DNA of 64,000 nt, taken from assembly GCF_017352115.1 (NCBI RefSeq), contig NZ_CP071448.1, positions 248,001 through 312,000 on the forward strand, given 5' to 3'. Shown here in pieces: positions 14,786-22,046 of the stretch. The position numbers were made by a program, and so were the translations under genes. Below the pieces are notes generated by a model that was not told the DNA's origin, did no database searches, and saw only the letters and a list, made by a program, of their open reading frames with translations. The stretch is from Flavobacterium endoglycinae. Its GTDB lineage: Bacteria; Bacteroidota; Bacteroidia; Flavobacteriales; Flavobacteriaceae. Numbering within the stretch: the stretch's first letter is position 1; every line of letters starts with the position of its first letter.

Positions 14786-15871
14786 TTAAACCAAACTGAT
14801 TTGATAATTCTGAATTAGTTCTGCAAAAGCACTTTCGCTTGGCGAAAAATACTTTTTGGTACTTCGGCTTCTTTTTACTTTATCGAAATACTGCTGAATG
14901 GAACCATCTTCATAAGTTGTAACCAATAAAGGGTGTACATAATAATTCTTGCAGACATTTCGAGTATTTCCGAGTGCTTCAGCTGTGGCGTCGTAAGCGG
15001 TTAGAATGTTCTTTTTGATTTCTTTTTCGTCTGATGTAGTTCCTAACTCCATCAGATTTTCAAAAAAGACAATCGATGCAGCCCAGGTTCTAAAATCTTT
15101 GGCGCTGAAATATTCTCCTGAAATTTCATGAAGATATACATTGACCATGTGGCTGTCGAGTACTTTTCGCTCGCCGTTTGCATCGTAATATTTAAAAACT
15201 TCCCAGCCTGGAATTTCTTCACAGCGGCTCACCAGTTTGATTAATTGTTTATTTCGTGTGGTAATCGTATGCTGTTTTCCTTTTTTACCAATAAACTCAA
15301 ATCGAAGTGTGTTTTTATTGATATTGATATGACGTTTACGAAGTGTTGATAGTCCGTACGATTTGTTGCTTTTTGCATACTTTTCGTTTCCGATTCTGAT
15401 ATGCGTTTCTTCCATTAATCGGATAACAAGCGCTATAACCTTGTTTTTAGTCCATTCCTTTTGTTCTAAATCCAAATCGACTTGTTTCCTTATTGAAGGC
15501 AGTTTTTGTCCAAATTCGGCGATTTTATAAAATTTAGTTTGATTGCGGATTAAATTCCATTTTGGATGATAACGGTATTGTTTTCTGTTTTTAACATCAA
15601 GTCCAACTGCTTGTAAATGACCGTTTGCCAAATCTGAAATCCTTACATTCTCCCATGCTGGAGGCAATACTAAACTGTTGAAACGTTTCAATTCACTTTT
15701 CTGTTTAATACATCGTCCGTTTTTTTTGTAGACAAAACCATCTTCACTTTTACATCTTTCGATGGGTAAGTTTTGATTGTTTACATAAACTAATTCCAGT
15801 TTTTTAAGCACCAAATGTGGTGTTTTAATAAGCTGTTGCGCTAGTTTATCATGAGATAGTTTTGCCTGCAT
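14786..15871 (-). CDS. DNA topoisomerase IB (poxvirus/bacterial type)
   Basis: 361 residues from ATG at 15871 (MQAKLSHDKLA); a TTG 12 bp upstream is in frame. The N-terminal domain has LPPAWENVRIS, HLQAVGLDVKNRKQYRYHP, the typical start of bacterial TopIB. The catalytic domain shows MEETHIRIGNEKYAKSNKSYGLSTLRKRH (first catalytic Arg/Lys), FIGKKGKQH, KDFRTWAASIVFF and NTRNVCKNYYVHP with the nucleophilic Tyr. It relaxes supercoils through a 3'-phosphotyrosyl intermediate. The Rho-N-like gene upstream ends 20 bp before this start, suggesting one operon. Confidence 0.94.
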   Translation of the reverse strand: MQAKLSHDKLAQQLIKTPHLVLKKLELVYVNNQNLPIERCKSEDGFVYKKNGRCIKQKSELKRFNSLVLPPAWENVRISDLANGHLQAVGLDVKNRKQYRYHPKWNLIRNQTKFYKIAEFGQKLPSIRKQVDLDLEQKEWTKNKVIALVIRLMEETHIRIGNEKYAKSNKSYGLSTLRKRHININKNTLRFEFIGKKGKQHTITTRNKQLIKLVSRCEEIPGWEVFKYYDANGERKVLDSHMVNVYLHEISGEYFSAKDFRTWAASIVFFENLMELGTTSDEKEIKKNILTAYDATAEALGNTRNVCKNYYVHPLLVTTYEDGSIQQYFDKVKRSRSTKKYFSPSESAFAELIQNYQISLV

Positions 15872-15891
15872 GGTATTATACAATTTAAATT

Positions 15892-16131
15892 CTAATTTTT
15901 TCGTAACGATTCTATAAGTCCCTTTTTGTTCATGTAAGAACGTCCTTTTATACCTACTTTGCTAGCTTGTTTTAAAAGTTCGTCTTTTGTCCATTCTTCA
16001 TAAGGCTTCGCTTTTCCGCCTTTCTTTCCAGCATCTGGAGTATTAGCAATACGAGCTGATTTCTCTTTGCTGTATCCTTTTTTTACCAATGCTTCATATT
16101 GTTCCTCATTCTTGATTCTTGGATCTGGCAT
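15892..16131 (-). CDS. Small basic protein with Rho-N/SAP-like C-terminal motif
   Basis: 79 residues, strongly basic. The N-terminal half (MPDPRIKNEEQYEALVKKGY, then SKEKSARIANTPDAGKKGG) occurs widely in short bacterial proteins; the C-terminal half, YEEWTKDELLKQASKVGIKGRSYMNKKGLIESLRKN, fits a Rho N-terminal-like helical domain (about 42-79) that binds nucleic acid. It is probably co-transcribed with topoisomerase IB, so a DNA- or RNA-associated role is reasonable (inference). A GTTATA-N10-TATAAC repeat lies about 70 bp upstream. Confidence 0.85.
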   Translation of the reverse strand: MPDPRIKNEEQYEALVKKGYSKEKSARIANTPDAGKKGGKAKPYEEWTKDELLKQASKVGIKGRSYMNKKGLIESLRKN

Positions 16132-16201
16132 GACATATTAATTTAGTTTGACATTCAGAAATCTTGATATACCAAAATTCCTCAAAAAGAAGGATTTTCC
16201 T

Positions 16202-16223
16202 GTTATAGAATTTTGCTTATAAC
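16202..16223. promoter_or_regulatory. Inverted repeat GTTATA-N10-TATAAC upstream of the Rho-N/TopIB operon
   Basis: GTTATAGAA at 16202-16210 begins an inverted repeat closed by TATAAC at 16218-16223, 71 bp before the Rho-N-like start. The GTTATAGAA word also occurs in the DUF892/acidic-protein promoter region. Confidence 0.45.
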
Positions 16224-16303
16224 TTTCATAGTTTTTAGTTGGCGGTTTTAGCAGTTCACAGTCTATAGTTTGAAAACTGAAAACCAGACTGAGACTGTAA
16301 AAT

Positions 16304-16338
16304 AAAAAATCCCGACTCGTAAGGAATCGGGATTTTTT
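16304..16338 (-). terminator. Intrinsic terminator
   Basis: Stem AAAAAATCCCGA / TCGGGATTTTTT with an 11-nt loop, just after the stop of the secreted 212-residue protein on the minus strand. Confidence 0.9.
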
Positions 16339-16358
16339 AAATCAATTGAGTTATTTAA

Positions 16359-16997
16359 CTATTCTGTATAAGAGATTTGAATTGAATCATCTTTTTTTGA
16401 AGCATCCCAATAAACAAAAGGTTCAGCTTTTTTAATTCCTGCAAGATCCTTTTCAAAATTATTCTGATAAGTGACCAAAGTTTTAACATCTTTATCAGAC
16501 ATTTTAACAGCATTTTCATTGAAAACTATATTTCCAACATATAAGATTTCTCCTTTGTTTACTTTAAAAGGGATTAAAAAACCATTTACATTGTCAGTTC
16601 TTTGAAGAAGTGCAATACCACTGTTTGTAAAAAGTCTAATATTTGATATTGCATATTCACCTTCTGGTTTTTCAACTGCAAAAAGATAAGTAAGACCATT
16701 GTCTAAATCTCCTTTGTGTCTCATTCTTGTAATTTGTGCTGGAGAAAAATGCACTTCTTTTGAATATTTTCTAGCAATTTTAGGATCAGTTGATTTATAA
16801 CTTATCAGTAAAAAATATCCATTAAACTTCGCTTTTTCTTCTGGAAAGGTAATTGATCCGAAAATCAGCCCATTGTCTGTTTTCTTGGGATTATAAGTCA
16901 TTTTCTGAGCTGTCAATGTTGATACCATACAAAATGAAATAAAAACCGATAAGAATAAAATACGAGTGAAAAATTTAATTTTTGAAGTAGTTTTCAT
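16359..16997 (-). CDS. Secreted protein of unknown function
   Basis: 212 residues from ATG at 16997 (MKTTSKIKFF), which opens a standard signal peptide (ILFLSVFISFCMVSTLTAQ); a TTG 60 bp upstream would bury it. The mature part is beta-rich, with GLIFGSITFPEEKAKFNGYF, a central FLIPFKVNKGEILYVGNIVF and a charged C-terminus. I do not recognise the family. The block KGEILYVGNI resembles a pattern seen in envelope proteins of the DUF2846 sort, but this is weak. It stands between two hairpins and is probably transcribed alone. Confidence 0.8.
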   Translation of the reverse strand: MKTTSKIKFFTRILFLSVFISFCMVSTLTAQKMTYNPKKTDNGLIFGSITFPEEKAKFNGYFLLISYKSTDPKIARKYSKEVHFSPAQITRMRHKGDLDNGLTYLFAVEKPEGEYAISNIRLFTNSGIALLQRTDNVNGFLIPFKVNKGEILYVGNIVFNENAVKMSDKDVKTLVTYQNNFEKDLAGIKKAEPFVYWDASKKDDSIQISYTE

Positions 16998-17094
16998 AAA
17001 GTGATTTGTTTTTGATGCTTCGAAAATATAAAATATTATCATATAAATACAATCCACTTCGTTGAAGAAACAAACTTACTTTTTTATCAAAAAT

Positions 17095-17964
17095 TTAATC
17101 GCATTTCACCTTTTTAAGACCGCCTTTCTTTTGGTCGTATTCAAGACAGGTTTTCTTCACCAAAATCATTTTATTATTGGCTACTTTATATTCAGCATCC
17201 ATTTGACTTGCGCCTGCACAGCATTGGCTATGCTCGTAAATCCTTCTTGTCTTACTGTCAAATTCTAAAGAACTGCCGCTAAAACTGCTTTCGAAATATT
17301 TTCCTGTTTGAGGATTATATAAAAAATACAAGCTTGTGCTATCTGGCCCAGCCGTACCGCCTTCGTAAACTGAAAAATCAAGAATTCCATCAAAATTATA
17401 ATCATCAATACTGATATTGTTTGTTCCTAAAAGCTGGCATTCAACATTAAATTTCTGGATTAATTTGTCGGTCTTTTTTTCGATGATTTTAACCGCTGTT
17501 ACTTTTGCTTCGAAATCGTCTTTGCTTTTAGAGAGAACCACTTTGAAATATTTATCTTTAAACGAAACGGATTGTAAAATTTCTTTTCCGCTCCAATCTA
17601 TTTTTTTATCATCTTGAAGATCAAAAACTCTATTTAAGATGATTTTTAATTCTTTACCCAAATTGTCTTTCCATGTTCCGCTTAATTGGTTGCTTTTTGC
17701 ATTGTAATTTTGAAGGATGAATTTGGCACTTTGTTTTCCATTTTTATCTTTTTCGATTAATGTCAACGTTTTTCCGCTTAGTTTGGCATCCAAAGCAATT
17801 GGTGTATCAAAATTAGAATACATATAAACGGCGCTTCCTACTCCATCAGAATAAACATCGGTAACCAACTCTATTGGATATTTATCAATAAAGCCTGTGT
17901 AACTTATTTGGGCTGATGCGAGAGTTGTTGTAAGGAAAGTAAATAGTAGTGTTATGCTTTTCAT
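17095..17964 (-). CDS. Secreted protein with XAC2610-related domain
   Basis: 289 residues with a signal peptide (MKSITLLFTFLTTTLASAQ). The N-terminal half is beta-rich. From about 190 the pattern ISIDDYNFDGILDFSVYEGG, then LYFLYNPQTGKYFESS and FDSKTRRIYEHSQCCAG, matches the XAC2610-related domain, a repeat-like fold with an Asp-rich calcium-type loop (DYNFDGILD). Cysteines late in the chain (CC, C, C at the end) may form disulfides. It is coupled to the 55-residue membrane protein by a TAATG overlap. Function unknown. Confidence 0.85.
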   Translation of the reverse strand: MKSITLLFTFLTTTLASAQISYTGFIDKYPIELVTDVYSDGVGSAVYMYSNFDTPIALDAKLSGKTLTLIEKDKNGKQSAKFILQNYNAKSNQLSGTWKDNLGKELKIILNRVFDLQDDKKIDWSGKEILQSVSFKDKYFKVVLSKSKDDFEAKVTAVKIIEKKTDKLIQKFNVECQLLGTNNISIDDYNFDGILDFSVYEGGTAGPDSTSLYFLYNPQTGKYFESSFSGSSLEFDSKTRRIYEHSQCCAGASQMDAEYKVANNKMILVKKTCLEYDQKKGGLKKVKCD

Positions 17965-18131
17965 TAATACTTGTAAATAGGTTTATTTCTTTTTTTCTTT
18001 TTGCGGATAATTTCTTGTTCATCTTCGCTTCTCCTTCTTTCCCTCTCTTCCATATCTTTTTTATACAATACATATGACATTCCAGACAAAGCCAACATTA
18101 CAAAAAGAAATAACAAATGTATCGTTTCCAT
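17964..18131 (-). CDS. 55-residue membrane protein, single helix plus highly charged tail
   Basis: Read on the minus strand from ATG at 18131: METIHLLFLFVMLALSGMSYVL forms one membrane helix, then YKKDMEERERRRSEDEQE and IIRKKKKRNKPIYKY make a charged tail dominated by Lys, Arg and Glu. The stop TAA overlaps the next ATG as TAATG, so it is probably translated with the XAC2610-type secreted protein. No family is recognised. The overlap and clean topology favour a real gene. Confidence 0.7.
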   Translation of the reverse strand: METIHLLFLFVMLALSGMSYVLYKKDMEERERRRSEDEQEIIRKKKKRNKPIYKY

Positions 18132-18426
18132 TCAATGTTCCCCCAAGATGCACCTCTTTTAGAATAGGTCATTCCTGAAAAAGATATGTCTAAAACATTC
18201 ATTATTTAATCCAACTGTTATTAAAATTAAACATGCAAATAAGCATAATTTGTAAAAGTCTTTGAGTATGGTTTGGAGTTTCAAAATTGAATTACGAAAA
18301 TAGCTTTTTGAGATTAATTCTGAGAAAAAGTCAGATACAAATCATATAACAATCTATAATAATCCTGTAAGATATTCTTACAGCTTCTAAATAATTTTAC
18401 ACTTATAACATTAAACTATTACAATC

Positions 18427-19014
18427 ATGAAAAAGATATTATTAGCCGGTAAAGCGATTTTAGGAGCAGGACTTATTATTATATTCCTAAATTCTTGTAA
18501 AAATGAAACGAAACAAGAAGATCCAAAAGAAGTAGCAGAAGATGCTAATGAGGCTAAATTTGACACTATTGACAGTAAAGAAGATGACTCTGAATTCTTG
18601 GTAGATCAGGCTGAAATTAATTTAGCTGAAATCGAAATCGGGAAATTAGCACAGCAGAAAGGTACAGATCCTGAAGTGAAAAAGTTTGGTAAAATGCTTG
18701 TTGATGAGCATACAAAATCAGCTTCGGAAGTAAGTGCTTTAGCAAAAGCTAAAAACTTTACTTTACCAACTTCATTAACCGAAGAAGGTCAAGATGAGTA
18801 TAAAAAATTAAATGAAAAATCAGGTACAGATTTTGACAAAAAATTCGCCGATATGATGATCGACGGACATGAAAAAGCGATTAACAAACTTGAAAAAGCT
18901 TCAAAAGATGCAACAGATCAAGATGTAAGAACTTGGGCTTCTAACAATATCGCCAATTTAACAGCGCATTTAGAACATGCTAAACTGTTGAAACAAAATT
19001 TGGACAAAAAGTAA
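18427..19014 (+). CDS. DUF4142 lipoprotein
   Basis: 195 residues. Lipobox FLNSC with Cys24 follows a hydrophobic stretch, so it is a lipoprotein. After an acidic linker, the DUF4142 ferritin-like helical domain begins at about 60: FLVDQAEINLAEIEIGKLAQQ, EVKKFGKMLVDEHTKSASEV, FADMMIDGHEKAINKLEKAS and a final helix with HLEHAKLL. The His/Glu/Asp arrangement of DUF4142 (DEH..., DGHEKA) is complete. Relatives are envelope stress proteins; biochemical role unknown. A terminator follows. Confidence 0.92.
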   Translation: MKKILLAGKAILGAGLIIIFLNSCKNETKQEDPKEVAEDANEAKFDTIDSKEDDSEFLVDQAEINLAEIEIGKLAQQKGTDPEVKKFGKMLVDEHTKSASEVSALAKAKNFTLPTSLTEEGQDEYKKLNEKSGTDFDKKFADMMIDGHEKAINKLEKASKDATDQDVRTWASNNIANLTAHLEHAKLLKQNLDKK

Positions 19015-19046
19015 AATAAATTTAATTGGTTATTATTTATTTGTAA

Positions 19047-19082
19047 GAAACCCCTCAAGAGTTGAATTGCTTGAGGGGTTTC
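19047..19082 (+). terminator. Intrinsic terminator after DUF4142
   Basis: Stem GAAACCCCTCAAG / CTTGAGGGGTTTC with a 10-nt loop, then a short T-rich tract, between the convergent DUF4142 and cupin genes. Confidence 0.9.
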
Positions 19083-19121
19083 GTTTTTATATACTTTAAG
19101 AGTTATTACTAAATTTGCAGC

Positions 19122-19538
19122 TTAGAATCGTAAAGCTTCTAGATTCTGTAAATACTCCTCATCGGTTACACTTTCAAGCCAAGTTCCATGACCTTTGTTT
19201 ACTTCTGTAACAATAGTGATATGTGAGTATTTTGTTTTTGGTGTTGCCCCATACCAATGTTCAATTCCAGGCAGAACGGTAATTACTTTTCCTTTTTCAA
19301 TAAGATTAATCTGTCCTCCTCTTTCCTGATAATAGCCAACTCCATCAGTAACAATAATTAACTGAAGACTTGCATTAATGTGCCAGTTGCTTCTAGAGCC
19401 CGGTTCAAAGGAAACTTCTTTAATTACAGTATTTTCAGGATGAATATTACTGGTCTGCTTTTTATATGACACTTCACCTGTCATATAAGTGTTTGGAATT
19501 CTTCCTTCTTCGGTCACGGCGGTGTTATGTGTCGACAT
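19122..19538 (-). CDS. Cupin domain protein
   Basis: 138 residues, no signal peptide. It has both cupin motifs: WHINASLQLIIVTDGVGYYQE with KGKVITVLPG, and HWYGATPKTKYSHITIV. The metal ligands normally come from the first motif (HxH...E) and the second His; here the first motif begins with a single His. Similar proteins include carboxymuconolactone-decarboxylase-associated cupins and quercetinase-like enzymes. The AraC regulator 313 bp upstream on the same strand is a possible controller. Confidence 0.85.
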   Translation of the reverse strand: MSTHNTAVTEEGRIPNTYMTGEVSYKKQTSNIHPENTVIKEVSFEPGSRSNWHINASLQLIIVTDGVGYYQERGGQINLIEKGKVITVLPGIEHWYGATPKTKYSHITIVTEVNKGHGTWLESVTDEEYLQNLEALRF

Positions 19539-19851
19539 AATTTGTAGTTTTTAAGGTTAATAATTTATTTATAAGCTTTTTGTAATTTTTTTCGATATAA
19601 TAATCAGAACGTCGAATCTCTTTTAGTAAAGGGATTTCTATTTAATTGATTCTTAAAATGATCTCTATTTTTTCTGTAAACAGAATTTAAAACCAAACTA
19701 TAAAGCTGAACATCGCTTTTGTGAAGTTGTTGTTTAGTCTTTTAAAAACTGATACAAGGAATTTTATTGTTTATTTCGGGAACAAATGTAGTGTAATACT
19801 CCAATCCAGAAATAACAATATTCAAACAAAAAATTATGAAATTGAAACAAT
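19539..19851. other. Intergenic region between cupin and AraC genes
   Basis: 313 AT-rich bp. TACATTTG on the minus strand at 19783-19790 fits the -7 consensus but is 245 bp from the cupin start, and no -33 TTG is seen. Nothing else is recognised. Confidence 0.4.
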
Positions 19852-20724
19852 TTACATTCTGAGCGATTTTGGAACCGTTCCTGTAAGTCTTTTAAAGTAA
19901 TTATTAAAGTAACTTGGATATTCAAACCCCAATGAATACCCAATGTCCGAAATACTCCAATCCGTATGCTGCAATAAGGCTTTGGCTTCTGTAATAATTC
20001 GATCCGTAATATGAGCAGTTGTGGGTCTTCCTGTTACTTCTTTTACAGAACGATTTAAATGATTTACGTGAACCGAAAGGCTCTGCGCATAATCCTGCGG
20101 CGTTTTTAAACAAAGCGGCTGATCTTTGGTTTCAATTGGAAATTGTCTTTCCAGCAGTTCTAAAAACAAAGATGTTATGCGAGATGAAGCATTTTTATGT
20201 CTGAAGAAATTCTCCGACGGCTGCATTTTCATCGATTCATGAATAATCAAATTGATGTAATTGCGCATCAAATCGTCTTTGAACACATAATCAGTTTCGT
20301 ATTCTTTGATCATTTTTTGAAAAAGCGAATCGATAAATACCTTTTGTTCAGGAGTTAATGAAAAGATTGGCGTTCCTCCTATTTTAAATAACGGCGATTC
20401 GTGAAGCGTTTCGGAGCGATCTTTGGCTTTTAGGAATTCTTCTGTAAAAACACACGCATACCCTTCATATTCCTGAGAAATAGTTTCCCATGAATACGGA
20501 ATTATTGGATTACCGAAAAAGAGAATTGTTCCGTCCGTTTCTATTCCGCGATCCGCATAATGTATACGGCTTTGGCTGGTATTGATGCAGATTTTGTAAA
20601 AATCCCTTCTGCTATACACCGGAATTTTACTAATATCATCATTCAATTTATAAACTTTAAAACCTTTCAGCATTAAATCTGAGGAATTAAAATCGCAGTT
20701 CTGATTATCCATTTGATTATTCAT
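19852..20724 (-). CDS. AraC family transcriptional regulator
   Basis: 290 residues. The N-terminal half is a cupin-like sensory domain (IHYADRGIETDGTILFFGNP) and the C-terminal 100 residues are a complete AraC DNA-binding domain: LSVHVNHLNRSVKEVTGRPT for the first helix-turn-helix and WSISDIGYSLGFEYPSYFNNYFKRLTGTVP for the second. It is divergent from the TetR gene with 126 bp in between. TAACTTTG (20729-20736, minus) is a -7-like box only 5 bp before the ATG, so a leaderless transcript or the second Met (at 20712) is possible. Confidence 0.93.
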   Translation of the reverse strand: MNNQMDNQNCDFNSSDLMLKGFKVYKLNDDISKIPVYSRRDFYKICINTSQSRIHYADRGIETDGTILFFGNPIIPYSWETISQEYEGYACVFTEEFLKAKDRSETLHESPLFKIGGTPIFSLTPEQKVFIDSLFQKMIKEYETDYVFKDDLMRNYINLIIHESMKMQPSENFFRHKNASSRITSLFLELLERQFPIETKDQPLCLKTPQDYAQSLSVHVNHLNRSVKEVTGRPTTAHITDRIITEAKALLQHTDWSISDIGYSLGFEYPSYFNNYFKRLTGTVPKSLRM

Positions 20725-20799
20725 TTGACAAAGTTATGAAAATCAAACAATACTTTTATTTTTTTGTTTTAACGTATTTTTAATTTGAAAGAAGAAAAC

Positions 20800-20830
20800 T
20801 TGTAAAATTATACCAATCGGTATATATTTG
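20800..20830 (+). promoter_or_regulatory. TetR promoter with operator in the spacer
   Basis: TTG (20800-20802), a 20-bp spacer and TATATTTG (20823-20830) fit the Flavobacterium promoter. The palindrome TATACCAATCGGTATA (20809-20824) fills the spacer and overlaps the -7 box, so a bound repressor would block RNA polymerase. Binding is inferred. Confidence 0.8.
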
Positions 20831-20850
20831 CAATATCAATTTAGATCATC

Positions 20851-21441
20851 ATGAGTAAAGCAGAAAGAACCCGACAGTTTATTATCGAAAAAACAGCCCC
20901 TATTTTCAATACTAAAGGGTACAGCGGTACTTCTATGAGTGATATTATGGAAGCAACTGGACTTTCAAAAGGAAGTATTTACGGTAATTTCGAAAACAAA
21001 GATGAAGTAGCGATCGCCGCTTTCAGATTTAACATCAAAAAACTTATTGCAATTTTTGATACTGAAATCGACAAACAAAAAACTTTTAAAGACAAGCTTT
21101 TAGTATATCCCAGACTGTATTCTGATTATTATAATTTGAGAGTCACTGCAGGTGGATGTCCGATTATTAATACTGCAACTGAGGCCGACGACACACATCC
21201 AGTTTTGAAGAATAAAGTGGAAAGAACCATTCTAGCCTGGAAAGACAAATTGATTGCTTTAATTGAAGGTGGAATTACTTCTGGAGAATTCAAAGCAAAA
21301 AACATCAATCCCGAAAGGACAGCTTTATCTATTATTGCTACTATCGAAGGCGCCATCATGATTGCCAAAGTAACCGGAAATTTATCTCACTTATCTTCCA
21401 TAATGGCTGCTGTATCTAAAACTATAGAAGACTTAGCATAA
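20851..21441 (+). CDS. TetR/AcrR family transcriptional regulator
   Basis: 196 residues. An N-terminal TetR helix-turn-helix (KAERTRQFIIEKTAPIFNTK, then GYSGTSMSDIMEATGLSKGS and IYGNFENKDEVAIAAF) and a helical ligand domain with a Cys in TAGGCPIINTATEADD (about 107). The AGGCP(I/L) pattern occurs in the TetR C-terminal domain of the YxaF/LmrA type. The gene starts 20 bp after its promoter. Its likely targets are itself, the thioesterase and the MFS gene, since the same 16-bp palindrome precedes all three. Confidence 0.93.
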   Translation: MSKAERTRQFIIEKTAPIFNTKGYSGTSMSDIMEATGLSKGSIYGNFENKDEVAIAAFRFNIKKLIAIFDTEIDKQKTFKDKLLVYPRLYSDYYNLRVTAGGCPIINTATEADDTHPVLKNKVERTILAWKDKLIALIEGGITSGEFKAKNINPERTALSIIATIEGAIMIAKVTGNLSHLSSIMAAVSKTIEDLA

Positions 21442-21479
21442 GAGTAATCTTTAATGATTACTTTTTTTATTCCCAAAAA

Positions 21480-21495
21480 TATACCGATTGGTATA
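21480..21495. promoter_or_regulatory. TetR operator 2
   Basis: TATACCGATTGGTATA, the reverse complement of the operator before tetR, 27 bp before the thioesterase start. Confidence 0.8.
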
Positions 21496-21522
21496 ATAAT
21501 TAAAATCTAAATATCACATTAC

Positions 21523-21975
21523 ATGGAAACAAAAACAAGATTACAAGTATTACAAGATTACATAGGCCGTGAATTTACGGTTTCACCCTCACCTTTTATG
21601 CTTTGGATGAACCCGATTGTTCTTGAAGCAAAGGAAAATGGTGTCGCATTTCAGTATATAATCCGTGAAGAAATGTCGAATCCAGTGAAAAGTCTTCATG
21701 GTGGCGTAACCGCCGCTATTGCTGACGACTGCATTGGTGCGATGATGTTTTCGCTGGATGAAGAAACTTTTTATACCACGATAAATCTTGTGATAGATTA
21801 TTTTACTCCTGCTTTTGTTGGTGATACTATTATTGCCAGAAGTTCTATGGTGCGAAAAGGGAAACAAATGGTGAATGCACAATGTGAAATCTGGAATCAT
21901 AATGAAACCCGTTTGATTGCCAGAGCTACTTCTAATCTTTTAAAAACCAATTTGGTAAAAAAAACGCTTCAATAA
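21523..21975 (+). CDS. PaaI-like hotdog-fold thioesterase
   Basis: 150 residues. The hotdog signature ENGVAFQYIIREEMSNPVKSLHGGVTAAIADDCIGAMMFS carries the HGG(V/M)..A..D motif of PaaI/4HBT acyl-CoA thioesterases, followed by FYTTINLVIDYFTPAFVGDTIIARS. It would hydrolyse an acyl-CoA or aryl-CoA thioester as a tetramer in the cytoplasm; the substrate is unknown. It lies between tetR and the MFS exporter, and each has its own operator copy. It may detoxify the compound the exporter removes (inference). Confidence 0.9.
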   Translation: METKTRLQVLQDYIGREFTVSPSPFMLWMNPIVLEAKENGVAFQYIIREEMSNPVKSLHGGVTAAIADDCIGAMMFSLDEETFYTTINLVIDYFTPAFVGDTIIARSSMVRKGKQMVNAQCEIWNHNETRLIARATSNLLKTNLVKKTLQ

Positions 21976-22020
21976 TTTTTACAACTGATTACCAGAATCC
22001 CTTTTTTTTATCTTTAAAAA

Positions 22021-22036
22021 TATACCGATTGGTATA
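22021..22036. promoter_or_regulatory. TetR operator 3
   Basis: TATACCGATTGGTATA again, 10 bp before the MFS start codon and identical to operator 2. A bound repressor here would block either initiation or elongation. Confidence 0.8.
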
Positions 22037-22046
22037 AATTAAAATT

